A stretch of 64,000 bases of DNA from Spirosoma fluviale (GTDB lineage: Bacteria; Bacteroidota; Bacteroidia; Cytophagales; Spirosomataceae). The notes under the pieces are model-generated. The model was not told the origin of the DNA. It did not search any database and saw nothing but the letters and a program-made list of their open reading frames with translations. This document shows positions 51,605 through 60,847 of this stretch, in pieces (position 1 is the first letter of the stretch; each line of letters opens with the position of its first letter). The stretch lies in NCBI RefSeq assembly GCF_900230225.1, contig NZ_OCNH01000001.1, positions 1,798,001 through 1,862,000 on the forward strand. Direction: 5' to 3'. A program made the position numbers and the translations under genes.

Positions 51605-53716
51605 TTACAATTTCACCCGTAATCGAACGCCACCGACTCCGTTTCTGGCGGGGGCTGCGTTGAAATACCGGTTACCAACGGCGTTGAGGTCGTAGCCTAA
51701 CGAATAGGTTCGATCCAGCAGATTGTCGCCACTGGCGTACACATCGATTGTCCAGTTTTTACCAAGCGAATGCCGGAATCCAAGGGTTGCCTGAAGTAAC
51801 TGTGTCGGGTCGGCAAGTACGGTATTGGCATCGTTGAGGTAGAAAGGCGACAGAAACTGGTACGTAACGTGGGCGTACACACCGGCTTTTGTCTCTACAT
51901 CAATGCCCGTAACGTTGGTCGTTGGCGCTACACCCGGAACTTTGTTATTGGACAGATCTGCGGTGCCCTGCTTGTAATCCCGGAATCGGTATTCAGTGAG
52001 GGTCAGGCTATTCCAGAGCCGGAGCATGGAGAATAAACCCGTTGGCGAGGTGTAGTAGGCGGGTGGCAGGAAATCATAACTCAGCTGCGCTTCCAGCCCC
52101 CGCTGATCGGTGCGACCCGCGTTGACGAAAAACTCGGCACCAGCTGCATCCGACCGCCGAACAATCGTTTCGGTTAGCCGGAACTGATAAGCCGCGACAT
52201 CGAACCGTAACCGGCTTCGGAAAGCCGACCCGCGTAATCCTACCTCAAAACTCGTTCCCCGTTCGGCATTCAGGGTGGTGTTGAAACCACCCGCAGACGG
52301 ACGTACTTCCTGCGTCGATGGAGCTGAATAGCCGGTGCTGATACTGGCAAAAGCCGACACGTTCTGGCCGAAGGTGCGGAGAAGCGCAACGCGTGGCAGC
52401 CAGACCGGCGTGAAATTACGGATCAGGGGAATGGCCGGGGCTCCACCTGCCGCCCGCGTTGAAAAACGGGTAAAGCCATACCGAATGTCATTGCGGCTCA
52501 GGCCCGCCGTTAGCCGGAAACGAGCGGGCAGTTCGGTTTCGGTTTGCAGGAAAACCGTCGACTGCCGGGCGACTAGTTCCTCATCGGTCTGGATCGTATC
52601 GGCAATGCCGCCCCGGTTGCCGAAGTTTCGGACGATGGTGAAGTTGCGCAGATACTCTGCCCCAACCGTAACGACTGTTGGCAGTGGCCCGTTCGGGAAA
52701 CGAATCTGGGTGATGGTTCGACCGCCGAGTCCTTGGTCGGTGCGTTTTTCGTAGTTGGTGATGAACGGATTGGCAAAGTCGGTGGTGGAGCCGTAGATGA
52801 CCGTAGTATTCTGAATCCGATCGTTCCAGCGGTACTCGTGCGAAAAGCCCAGGTAGCCCACTTTCTGGTAGATACCCGCCTGTTGGGCGGCACTACTGGG
52901 TAAGGTGGCGGTGGCAAAACGAGAGGCTCGTGGATTAGCCTTGAACTGCGCTTCATTTAGCCCCCCCGGCGTCTGGTAATGCAGATCGGAATAGAGCGCC
53001 AGTATCGAAATGGTTCGTTTGGGACTCACGTTGAACGAACCCACCAGACTTAGGTTATCCCGCACCACGGCACTTTGGTCACGGTATCCGTCGGATTGTA
53101 AGTGGTTATAATTAAGTGAAATTGCCGAGTTGTTTTTGCCGGTCTGCACTGAAATGCCGTTGCCGTACAAACCATAACTGCCACCCAGTGCCGATACTTC
53201 CACACTGGTTTGACCGGCCGGTACGCCCAATCCGCTGAACAGAATTGTACCGCCCGTTCCGGCTCCATACAAGCTACCGGATGGACCTTTTATGACTTCA
53301 ATGCGCCCTAGCGCCCGCACATCGAGGGCATTGAGGGGCGTGTTGCCGCCCGCATCGGTCAGCGGCAGTTCGTTCCAGTACGCTTTGATGTTCCGAACCC
53401 CGAACGGCGACCGAATGGCACTCCCCCGAATGGCCAGCCGGTAACTCCCCGGCGACCGTTCATCGGCCCGAACGCCCGGTAAGGTGTTCAGCGCCGGTAC
53501 CAGCGTGGGCGTACCGAAACGCTGGTTCAAATCCCGACGGGACAGTAGCCCGACCGAGGCCGGGGTTTCCAGCAATCGCCGGTTGGAGGCATACCCCCGC
53601 ACAACCACTTCGTTGAGTTGAAGGGTATCTTCCAGAGAAGGCGATGACGTTTGGGCGAGAACGGATTGTATACAAACTTGGAAACAAAACGGGAGCAGTA
53701 GTAGTCGTTTTTTCAT
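51605..53716 (-). CDS. TonB-dependent outer-membrane receptor (FecA/siderophore-like)
   Basis: 703 residues with signal peptide (MKKRLLLLPFCFQVCIQSVL). A plug domain spans about 30-150: LNEVVVRGYASNRRLLETPA (TonB-box-like start), LPGVRADERSPGSYRLAIRG and IEVIKGPSGSLYGAGTGGTI. The 22-strand barrel follows, with receptor landmarks YLGFSHEYRWNDRIQNTTVI and ASGDNLLDRTYSLGYDLNAV. It lacks the N-terminal carboxypeptidase-like domain of SusC proteins, so it resembles iron-complex/cobalamin receptors more than glycan receptors. Cotranscription with an ABC ATPase and membrane protein suggests a transport pathway for a metal chelate or peptide-like ligand; the ligand is not known. Confidence 0.88.
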   Translation of the reverse strand: MKKRLLLLPFCFQVCIQSVLAQTSSPSLEDTLQLNEVVVRGYASNRRLLETPASVGLLSRRDLNQRFGTPTLVPALNTLPGVRADERSPGSYRLAIRGSAIRSPFGVRNIKAYWNELPLTDAGGNTPLNALDVRALGRIEVIKGPSGSLYGAGTGGTILFSGLGVPAGQTSVEVSALGGSYGLYGNGISVQTGKNNSAISLNYNHLQSDGYRDQSAVVRDNLSLVGSFNVSPKRTISILALYSDLHYQTPGGLNEAQFKANPRASRFATATLPSSAAQQAGIYQKVGYLGFSHEYRWNDRIQNTTVIYGSTTDFANPFITNYEKRTDQGLGGRTITQIRFPNGPLPTVVTVGAEYLRNFTIVRNFGNRGGIADTIQTDEELVARQSTVFLQTETELPARFRLTAGLSRNDIRYGFTRFSTRAAGGAPAIPLIRNFTPVWLPRVALLRTFGQNVSAFASISTGYSAPSTQEVRPSAGGFNTTLNAERGTSFEVGLRGSAFRSRLRFDVAAYQFRLTETIVRRSDAAGAEFFVNAGRTDQRGLEAQLSYDFLPPAYYTSPTGLFSMLRLWNSLTLTEYRFRDYKQGTADLSNNKVPGVAPTTNVTGIDVETKAGVYAHVTYQFLSPFYLNDANTVLADPTQLLQATLGFRHSLGKNWTIDVYASGDNLLDRTYSLGYDLNAVGNRYFNAAPARNGVGGVRLRVKL

Positions 53717-53782
53717 TACCGGGCAAAGGTTGCAGGACAGATAACAGTCCGGAACAGGAGCGATCTTCGCTGCCTGAACCCG

Positions 53783-56700
53783 TCAGTGTTTCAGAATGCG
53801 GAAAATCACACTGGACTTATCTGTTTCAATAGTCAGCAAATATACGCCGGTTGACAGTACGGACAGGTCTTGTTCGTCAATCTCTTTCGCCGTACTTTTT
53901 TGTTGCAGCACATTCCCCTGAAGGTCAGTTAACCGTGTTCGATAGGGAGTTGCTGCCCCTTCCTGGCGAATAGTTACCAGACCATTCGTCGGGTTCGGGT
54001 ACACCAGGAACTGCTTTGCCAGGGCCGGGTCGGTAGCCGTCAGCACGCTTATCTGAACTGTGGATGGCTCGACTAGTCTGCCAAACCCGCATCCGTTGGC
54101 TACCTGATATAGTTTGTAAATGCTTGAGGCCGCTGTTGGCGACAAATCAATGGTGTAAGGCGTACTGCTTGCGTATAACAAAGAAACCGGATTAAATTCA
54201 TTTCCGATCCGGATTGACCAGGGGGCTTCGCCCGTCAGATTTATTTTCAGCTTCACCGGTTTTCCCGGTGTGAAGCCAATTGTGGCTGATTCGAAAGCGG
54301 CAGTTGCACTAAACCGCAGTACGAGTGGCACAGGGTTGGTGGAACTGCTTACACCAGCATCCGACGCCACAACCCGTACCCGGTAAAATGAGCCACGGGG
54401 CATAGTGGCGGGGATGAGCGCTTTAAGGGGACTTTTCGTGCCAAAAGTAGTCAGGTCGCTGAATTGAGTGCCGGTTGAATCAGATAGTTGAACCGTAAAT
54501 CGATTCGTCGCGGAGAACGTCCCCCTGGTGTCAAAAATTACCTGTATGGTATCATTTGAACAGATCGTTCCGGCTCCACTAACGTCCGCAGTCATTACCT
54601 GCCGGTCGGAGGGAGGGTTAACGGTTACCGTCGCTGAGCCCGAGAATTGACCTGCCCCGCAAGCATTCGATACGGATGCCAGTTGGTACGTAGTGGTTTG
54701 GGTTGGTCTGACGTTTAGGTCGAAGGAGGGTGGCCAGGGAAAAAATTCACCCGACTCACCCGTAGATAATGTATATTGGATGGGGTAGCCGTACCCGTTG
54801 AACGGCTGATTTGACTTTAGTCGTATGTTGGCGGTTTGCTGTGGATTGATAACGGAATTGCCACCCAGTGTAACGATGGGCGTCGATAAAAGCTGGAAAC
54901 TCATTTGGGTTTCCTGTACCGGATTAGTCGAAACCAGTTTTAACGAATAGCTATTGCCGACCGTCAAACTGCCTGGCATACTAAGTTGAAAGGTGCCCTG
55001 GGTAGCTGCGGTAGAATCGAGCCAGCGTACCGTGGTTCCGTCTACCAAACCAATCTTGATCCGGTTGCCCGGTTCAAAATCGCCCTGAGCATTGTAGGTA
55101 ACGGGTATTTTAGATCCGGCGCAGAAAATATTGTTGTTCATGCTGATCGACAAGGTGGGTTTGATCCGTACGGATACTTCACCCGAAGCGGTTCCGTAGC
55201 CGCAGGAATTCGTAACTGCCTGGATGGTGTAGACCGTCTTCGATTTCGGGTTTATGTACATCGTGCCCGGACTGGATGAAAATACTTGTCGCAGTCCATT
55301 CGTAAATAATACGGTCCAGTCGGGCGAGCCTGTAAAATTTACCCGTAAAACGGCCGAACTGCCGGGGAATAAATCGAATGTGGAAACGCCATTATCTGTT
55401 GACAAAAGTGCCGTTGCTTTCCGGCGTACCCGAATGGTTTGGTTTGGCGATGCAATTGCGAGGTTCGATACCAGCCGAATCACGTAATCGCCGGTCTGGA
55501 GGGTGTCGGGGAGCGTAACAACCACCGGATTGGTCCTGATCGACGAGGCCAGCGTACGAAATTCGGTGGCGTTGGCTCGCCGGTACTCGACCGACAGGCT
55601 AATGGCGGGGTCGGGTTGTCCAACCATGACATACGGCAGGGTGAGCGTACTACCGGCGCAATAGGCAACGGGCTCGTAAGTTTGGCCGGTAATGGCCGGT
55701 GTTTTCAGGCTATAGGGAAGAATCCGGTGGGTAGTCGATTGATTGACCGGAACCGGACCACAGGCATTGGAAATAGAGTTTACCGTAAAGTTTGTCGTTC
55801 CGTTAACCGGGTAACTGAGGTCTGTACTGTACCAACCCGATGAGACGAGGCTGTAGTTGGTTCCACCGAGAGTATAGTTGATGGTTACCGGCGTTCCGCC
55901 CAGGTAATTAATGGTTCGGGTAACGGTACCAGGTTGCAGCAGTTCTTCCGAAAGCGCATTGATGCTCACATTGTAAACCGGCCTATGGATAGTCAAATAC
56001 CGGTCTTCACTAAACACAACCGGATTTGTGGAAGCAATGCGAAATGCCGTTTCACTGCCGCCGGTGCTATACCAGCCAAAATCGGTTGGTAGTTTGAATT
56101 TGATGGTTCCAGATTTGGTAGTTGTAGCCCAGGTATTCGGGAAGCTGCAGCACGTACTGCCGTCTCGGGATTGAATACGAAACTGATTGCCGGGAGCAAA
56201 CTCGCCGGTTGTTTCAAAGCTAAGTTCGATGCTGTCGCCCTGACAGGCAACGCCTTTGTAGGGTTTGACATAGATGAAATAGCCGTCCGTATTCCTGACC
56301 GTCAACGATCCCTGCGCTGGGTTATTCGTAACGAAACAGGCGTTCCTGACCGACTTCACCCGAAAGGTTCGGGAAGTATTGCCCGGCACCGAAACCGCCG
56401 ATACATTGTCCCAAATGCTTGTACTGGCCGTTTCGCCGGTTTCCATCTCCAGCTGGTAGGGGCCACCTCCGTCGCCAGTCCAGAACCAGTTTACCTGTTG
56501 TTGCGGCTTATCAATCGTATAAACATTATTGTCCGACCAGCGCATAGTGGGGTAGGTCAGGATGTTCAGATTCCCCTTCGCTTCAGAAGTGTAAGCCGGT
56601 TGAGTACTGCTTACTTCAATGGTAAACGACCGATTACGGAACGTCTGGTTTTGAGGTAATGTGAACAAGGGGACTTTCACGGTCAGGTAGTTGCCCTGTT

Positions 56701-58084
56701 GCTGAGCAGGAATAGCATTGGACACCACACCCGAACTGTGCCGGAAACGGACCAGAAATTGGTTATTGGCACCCAGCGACAGGTTGTGCAAAAACTTGAT
56801 CCGCAGGGTCTGCCCTTCGCAAATAGCCCCCTCACTAACCGAGTCGATGGCGATTCCCGGATTGACGGTCATAATAACACTGCTGGCTATGGGCATGGGA
56901 GCAGACCCGCAACCCGTTTGAAGGGACTTAACCGTATACGTTGTTGTCTGACTGGGACGAACAGAGGTCTGAACCGGGTAATCGGAGTAGTAGTCGGAAC
57001 GTAAGACTGTACCGTCGCTTAAAAGGGCGCTAAAGGGCTGCTGCCCCTGAAATTTAAGCCCCAGATCAACCGTCTGACCAATGGCAATGGTGCGGCTCTC
57101 GGAGGTGAAAATGGCAGAGGACGCTGGCCGGATGGCAACATAATACCCTGCATGGTCGCTTAGGGTAGCCGGTGCGGTAGACCGTACCCGAACGGAGTAG
57201 TACGAGCCCGTGTAGTTAGCCTGGGCAGACACCGTAGGCGGGATTGTCGCTTTCAAAAGACCATTGTCCAGAACAGCGTCGAACTCGTAAGTGATTGAGG
57301 GGTCTTCCTGGCCCGAATAGGCATTATACCCGGTAAGCCGGATTTTAAATTGGTTGTTGGCGGTAAATGCACCGTCCTGCGTCGAATACCCAACGCGTAA
57401 CTCACTGCCGATACACAGTTGATTGGCGTTGACGGATGCAGTCCGGACACTTATGGGGTTGACCTGCACCGTAGCCGACCCGCTGCTCACGCCCACACCA
57501 CACACATTACTGATCCGGGCAATGCTGTAGGTAGTCGTGGTCTTCGGATTTACCAGCTGGGTTGCTACGAAAGTGCCCGACTGATAATAGCCGCTCGAAA
57601 GTGTAAACTGACTACTATCCGTTAGGACAACATTTACCGGTCCGGAGCCGTCGACCGTAAACTGCAACCCCGTTGGCTCCAGTGGATTGATTACCGGTAT
57701 GGTGGGGGCCGTCAGGGTGACCGATGCCCGCCGATTCAGGTAGAAGTAGCTGAACCACTCACTCTTGAGCGCAGGTTTGGTAGAGGCTAAGCGGACTTGC
57801 AGGCCGCTCTGAAGAACATAGTCCGGGAAGTTCAGATCCTTGATGGTAAAAGCTACTTTCCCATTTTTGACGGTGGCTGGAAACGTCTTGACATACGCGT
57901 CATTGTAATAACCGCGTACATCGATAGTGAAGACGTTTTCTGTGGCAAGTGCAACCGTAGAACTATAAGTAAGCAGGCTTTCCTGATCATAACAGACGTT
58001 TGATACAGATTGAATAGTTAACGTTTGGGCAAAAAGAAGTGAGCTGGAAAGAAACCAGACTGCTAGTAAGTAAACAAAATGCAT
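53783..58084 (-). CDS. Large secreted repeat protein with type IX secretion sorting domain
   Basis: 1433 residues from ATG 58084; a TTG 11 codons upstream is rejected because the ATG precedes the signal peptide (MHFVYLLAVWFLSSSLLFAQ). The body is at least seven tandem units of about 170 residues. Each has a beta domain with ICAGSKIPVTYNAQGDFEPG-like sequence and a second part ending in TTTYxxxSVSNxCGxGxxSGxxxVxV (for example TTTYQLASVSNACGAGQFSG). The Cys pattern suggests one conserved Cys per unit. The last about 75 residues form a T9SS type A sorting domain (FLVYPNPTNGLVTIRQEG, GVYLLTIETDKSSVIFRILK), so the protein is exported through the outer membrane and probably attached to the surface. 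Function unknown; adhesion or matrix role is possible. Confidence 0.85.
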   Translation of the reverse strand: MHFVYLLAVWFLSSSLLFAQTLTIQSVSNVCYDQESLLTYSSTVALATENVFTIDVRGYYNDAYVKTFPATVKNGKVAFTIKDLNFPDYVLQSGLQVRLASTKPALKSEWFSYFYLNRRASVTLTAPTIPVINPLEPTGLQFTVDGSGPVNVVLTDSSQFTLSSGYYQSGTFVATQLVNPKTTTTYSIARISNVCGVGVSSGSATVQVNPISVRTASVNANQLCIGSELRVGYSTQDGAFTANNQFKIRLTGYNAYSGQEDPSITYEFDAVLDNGLLKATIPPTVSAQANYTGSYYSVRVRSTAPATLSDHAGYYVAIRPASSAIFTSESRTIAIGQTVDLGLKFQGQQPFSALLSDGTVLRSDYYSDYPVQTSVRPSQTTTYTVKSLQTGCGSAPMPIASSVIMTVNPGIAIDSVSEGAICEGQTLRIKFLHNLSLGANNQFLVRFRHSSGVVSNAIPAQQQGNYLTVKVPLFTLPQNQTFRNRSFTIEVSSTQPAYTSEAKGNLNILTYPTMRWSDNNVYTIDKPQQQVNWFWTGDGGGPYQLEMETGETASTSIWDNVSAVSVPGNTSRTFRVKSVRNACFVTNNPAQGSLTVRNTDGYFIYVKPYKGVACQGDSIELSFETTGEFAPGNQFRIQSRDGSTCCSFPNTWATTTKSGTIKFKLPTDFGWYSTGGSETAFRIASTNPVVFSEDRYLTIHRPVYNVSINALSEELLQPGTVTRTINYLGGTPVTINYTLGGTNYSLVSSGWYSTDLSYPVNGTTNFTVNSISNACGPVPVNQSTTHRILPYSLKTPAITGQTYEPVAYCAGSTLTLPYVMVGQPDPAISLSVEYRRANATEFRTLASSIRTNPVVVTLPDTLQTGDYVIRLVSNLAIASPNQTIRVRRKATALLSTDNGVSTFDLFPGSSAVLRVNFTGSPDWTVLFTNGLRQVFSSSPGTMYINPKSKTVYTIQAVTNSCGYGTASGEVSVRIKPTLSISMNNNIFCAGSKIPVTYNAQGDFEPGNRIKIGLVDGTTVRWLDSTAATQGTFQLSMPGSLTVGNSYSLKLVSTNPVQETQMSFQLLSTPIVTLGGNSVINPQQTANIRLKSNQPFNGYGYPIQYTLSTGESGEFFPWPPSFDLNVRPTQTTTYQLASVSNACGAGQFSGSATVTVNPPSDRQVMTADVSGAGTICSNDTIQVIFDTRGTFSATNRFTVQLSDSTGTQFSDLTTFGTKSPLKALIPATMPRGSFYRVRVVASDAGVSSSTNPVPLVLRFSATAAFESATIGFTPGKPVKLKINLTGEAPWSIRIGNEFNPVSLLYASSTPYTIDLSPTAASSIYKLYQVANGCGFGRLVEPSTVQISVLTATDPALAKQFLVYPNPTNGLVTIRQEGAATPYRTRLTDLQGNVLQQKSTAKEIDEQDLSVLSTGVYLLTIETDKSSVIFRILKH

Positions 58085-58180
58085 GTGGAAGGATAGCTCT
58101 ATTAAAACAACCTTCAATAATAAGTAAATATGAGCTTCCTACCAACTGTCTGATGGATCAGCTTTTTTGTGAAAAATTGA

Positions 58181-58777
58181 CTATTTCATGAAATTAGAGT
58201 TAACGGTTTGCTTGCCTTGTTTCTGTTGACGTATACGTTTGGGGCCATAGTATAAGTAGAAGCCGGTAATTGAAAAAAGTAATAGAGCGACCGCTGTTAT
58301 TGTGGTATACAGTAGTTTGGCCGGTTCATCGCCCAATTGAAGCAGTGAGTCCCAATAAGACCCATCATGCAGGTGCTCCACAAAATCAGATCGCCGACGC
58401 TCAATATGCAACACCTGTCCGGTTTTACAATCTAACTGAATTCCCCAGTAATGATCCGCAAAAACAAATTTGACCATGCCTTTTTTTGGGCGTATATCAA
58501 TTCGATCCAGGCTGGTTGACAGATCCCCGGAAACGGAGTCGCGTAGTGTTTGAAAGGCTATTTGTTTCAATGAGTCGATTGGCAACCAGGATTTTGAGTC
58601 GGTCGAGACACCTTGGTATGACTTCGCCAGCAAATAACCGCCCGAATGTTTTTTCCAGCCTAACAGCAAGCCTGTAACTGAAATAAGGATGAAGAAGATA
58701 AATAATGACCCGCCTAAAATACTGTGCACTTTTCGGTACAGACGCAGTCGGCGAACACTGGCTTTATTGTCGTTCAT
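58181..58777 (-). CDS. PepSY-domain membrane protein
   Basis: 198 residues. A first membrane segment (ILGGSLFIFFILISVTGLLLGW, about 19-40), a periplasmic domain with DSLKQIAFQTLRDS, RIDIRPKKGMVKFVFADHYW and IQLDCKTGQVLHIERRRSDF (PepSY-type strand), and a C-terminal segment (LLYTTITAVALLLFSITGFYL, about 155-177) followed by a Lys/Gln-rich tail. The FVEHLHDGSYW motif matches PepSY-associated TM proteins, often found with TonB receptors and ferric reductases. It is upstream of the T9SS gene on the same strand, 96 bp apart. The role is unknown; reduction of iron chelates is a known use of the family. Confidence 0.85.
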   Translation of the reverse strand: MNDNKASVRRLRLYRKVHSILGGSLFIFFILISVTGLLLGWKKHSGGYLLAKSYQGVSTDSKSWLPIDSLKQIAFQTLRDSVSGDLSTSLDRIDIRPKKGMVKFVFADHYWGIQLDCKTGQVLHIERRRSDFVEHLHDGSYWDSLLQLGDEPAKLLYTTITAVALLLFSITGFYLYYGPKRIRQQKQGKQTVNSNFMK

Positions 58778-58986
58778 ATACTAATTTTTAGAAGGGATGG
58801 CAATTGGTACAATAAGATAGGTAGCGGCTCAGTAACTGCCAATTTATTGTTTTCTTCGTAGACTCGATCTATCGGTTCTAAAGGAATGAATTTAGGTCCG
58901 GAAAGCTGGTGCCCGAATAAACGGATCGGCAGCGAGACCCAACGACCTTTGATCGCACAGTTAATCGCCGATGATGAATTTGCCAA
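58774..58986 (-). CDS. Possible small protein overlapping the PepSY start
   Basis: 70 residues beginning MANSSSAINCAIKGRWVSLP and ending in the ATGA overlap (stop at 58774-58776) with the PepSY gene, the spacing typical of translational coupling. I do not recognise it, and another frame of similar length exists on the plus strand in the same region. No conserved motif or signal peptide is visible. It is either a small coupled gene, a C-terminal remnant of a longer gene or non-coding. Confidence 0.3.
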   Translation of the reverse strand: MANSSSAINCAIKGRWVSLPIRLFGHQLSGPKFIPLEPIDRVYEENNKLAVTEPLPILLYQLPSLLKISI

Positions 58987-59123
58987 CTGCGTTTCCTGGT
59001 CGAAAAGGAGTGCATCTTTAGATAAGGTTTTTTCGGCTTTTTCGTTATATTTGTTTCAAATCAAGCGGTTTGCTGGCCAGGAAGTTAAGGTCAGCGGTTT
59101 TTCACCATCATTCAGCTGTTACC
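58778..59123. other. Divergent region upstream of the DEAD-box helicase and PepSY genes
   Basis: Besides the doubtful 70-residue frame, it holds the exact -7 box TATATTTG at 59046-59053 for the helicase and a TTG-rich 3' part. No repeats or RNA genes were recognised. Confidence 0.5.
59046..59053 (+). promoter_or_regulatory. -7 promoter box of the DEAD-box helicase gene
   Basis: TATATTTG exactly fits TAnnTTTG; transcription would start near 59060. A leader of about 65 nt reaches the TTG start at 59124. Confidence 0.5.
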
Positions 59124-60722
59124 TTGATATTTCAGGAATTTAATCTTCACGACGACCTGCTGGCCGGCGTGGACGCCATGAATTACTTAAAAGCCACTCC
59201 TATTCAGGAGATGGCTATTCCCAAAATACTTGCCGGAAAAGACCTGATCGCCAGTGCGCAGACGGGCACCGGTAAAACGGCGGCTTACCTTATTCCGCTT
59301 CTCGACAAAATCTCCCACACCGACCACGACCATACCAGCACGCTCATTCTGGTACCCACGCGTGAGTTGGCCAAACAGATCGACGAGCAGGTCGAAGGCT
59401 TTGGTTATTTCGTCCAGGCCAACAGCATTGCCATCTATGGCGGGGGCAAAGGCGATGATTGGGATAAGCAACGGAAAGCCCTCGAAACCGGTGCCGACAT
59501 TATTATTGCCACACCCGGACGCCTGATTGCGCACATGCAGCTTGGCTATGTCAAGTTCGACAAGATTGACTATCTGGTGCTCGATGAGGCCGATAAGATG
59601 CTCGATATGGGTTTCTCGGACGATATTATGAATATCGTTGAGAAGATTCCCGCCAAGCGCCAAACGCTGCTGTTCTCGGCAACGATGCCCAATAAAATCC
59701 GGGAGTTTTCGAAAAAGCTTTTAACCGATCCCGAAGAAATCCGGCTGGCCGTTTCAAAACCGGCTGCGGGTATCGACCAGCAGTTCTACATGGCATTCGA
59801 CAACCAGAAACTGCCGTTGCTGGCTCATTTAATTAAAAACAGCACGAAACCGGTGCAGAGCATGGTGCTGTTTACATCTCGCAAGTCGGAAGTCAACAGC
59901 ATCGTTCGTGCCTTGAGTAAGCTTAATTACGAAGCCCGTGGCATCAGCTCTGATCTGGAGCAGGACGACCGCGAGGTGGTTTTGCGGGACTTCAAAAATA
60001 AAGCATTCCCGATCCTGGTTGCCACCGATGTGCTCTCGCGGGGCATCGACATCGACAACCTCACGCACGTAGTGAACTACGACATTCCCCGCGATGCTGA
60101 GGATTACGTTCACCGGATTGGCCGGACCGCACGGGCGGCTACGACCGGAACGGCCATTACATTCGTGAGCGATCAGGACCAGAATCGGATCGTCAGTATC
60201 GAAAAACTCATTGAGCGTGAAGTCGACAAACAAGCCATTACCGAAGAGCTGGGCATGGGCAAATCGCCGGTGTTCGATCCGAAACGGTTCAGTGGCCGAC
60301 GGGGCGATAGCTCGCGGAGTGGAAACGCTCGCGGTGCCAGTGTCGCCGGGAAAGGTGGCCGCGATGGTGGTCGACGGCGCGACGACCGTAGCGGTAGCGA
60401 CCGTAGTGGTAACGACCGTAGCGGCAGCGACCGTAGCGGCAGCGACCGTAGCGGCAGCGAACGAGGTCAGGGTGAGCGACGGAACGACACCCGAAACGGG
60501 CAACCGCGTTCCGTCGATGCGTCTGTAACCGCTGAGCCAAAGGCCGTTGTGGCTACCGATGCAGCTTTGCCCGTTGGTGGCGTTACTGCTGCTGGCGAAG
60601 CGACCGACAAACCAAAGCGTCGTAAAAAGCGTCGGCGGGGACCGAAACCGGAAGGGCAGGAAACGGGCCAACAAACCCAGTCCCGGAAACCAACGGAATT
60701 AACTCCCGTAGCCGACAATTAA
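59124..60722 (+). CDS. DEAD-box ATP-dependent RNA helicase with Arg/Ser/Gly-rich tail
   Basis: 532 residues counted from TTG 59124, which gives the usual short N-terminus (IFQEFNLHDDLLAGVDAMNY, Q-motif region). A TTG at 59070 would add 18 residues that do not match the family, and the first ATG is inside the Q-motif. Helicase motifs in order: AQTGTGKT (I), PTRELA (Ia), TPGRLI (Ib), DEAD (II), SAT (III), FTSRKS (IV), VATDVLSRGID (V) and HRIGRTARA (VI). After residue about 395 the tail is low-complexity and positively charged, with RSGSD units encoded by a 15-bp tandem repeat (60384-60458), ending in KPKRRKKRRRG. Such tails bind RNA. The protein unwinds RNA in ribosome assembly or RNA decay in the cytosol. 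Confidence 0.93.
   Translation: MIFQEFNLHDDLLAGVDAMNYLKATPIQEMAIPKILAGKDLIASAQTGTGKTAAYLIPLLDKISHTDHDHTSTLILVPTRELAKQIDEQVEGFGYFVQANSIAIYGGGKGDDWDKQRKALETGADIIIATPGRLIAHMQLGYVKFDKIDYLVLDEADKMLDMGFSDDIMNIVEKIPAKRQTLLFSATMPNKIREFSKKLLTDPEEIRLAVSKPAAGIDQQFYMAFDNQKLPLLAHLIKNSTKPVQSMVLFTSRKSEVNSIVRALSKLNYEARGISSDLEQDDREVVLRDFKNKAFPILVATDVLSRGIDIDNLTHVVNYDIPRDAEDYVHRIGRTARAATTGTAITFVSDQDQNRIVSIEKLIEREVDKQAITEELGMGKSPVFDPKRFSGRRGDSSRSGNARGASVAGKGGRDGGRRRDDRSGSDRSGNDRSGSDRSGSDRSGSERGQGERRNDTRNGQPRSVDASVTAEPKAVVATDAALPVGGVTAAGEATDKPKRRKKRRRGPKPEGQETGQQTQSRKPTELTPVADN
60384..60458 (+). repeat. 15-bp tandem repeat, 5 copies, inside the helicase tail
   Basis: Five 15-bp units read GACCGTAGCGGTAGC, GACCGTAGTGGTAAC and then GACCGTAGCGGCAGC three times. 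They encode five DRSGS/N units in frame. Variable copy number by slippage would lengthen or shorten the tail in steps of five residues without a frameshift. Confidence 0.9.
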
Positions 60723-60784
60723 AGAATCCAGCAACGACTTATTTATGCTGTGCCGACTGGCTTTGCATTCGTAACGGATATAAA

Positions 60785-60822
60785 AGAAATCCCCCTCAGG
60801 ATTCATTCTGAGGGGGATTTCT
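60785..60822. terminator. Bidirectional terminator between helicase and susD genes
   Basis: AGAAATCCCCCTCAG (60785-60799) and CTGAGGGGGATTTCT (60808-60822) are exact complements with an 8-nt loop (GATTCATT). It is centred between the helicase stop (60722) and the SusD stop (60848), so it can serve both convergent transcripts. Confidence 0.92.
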
Positions 60823-60847
60823 CATGGTTGGCGTTGCGGGGCCAGAA

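Noticed and set aside
60384..60458. 15-bp direct repeats as a CRISPR array
   Set aside because: There are no spacers; the units are contiguous and in frame with the helicase tail.
59829..60674. 281-codon minus-strand frame in the helicase gene
   Set aside because: Shadow of the helicase; its AATVAAATVAAATV repeat is only the complement of the coding tandem repeat.
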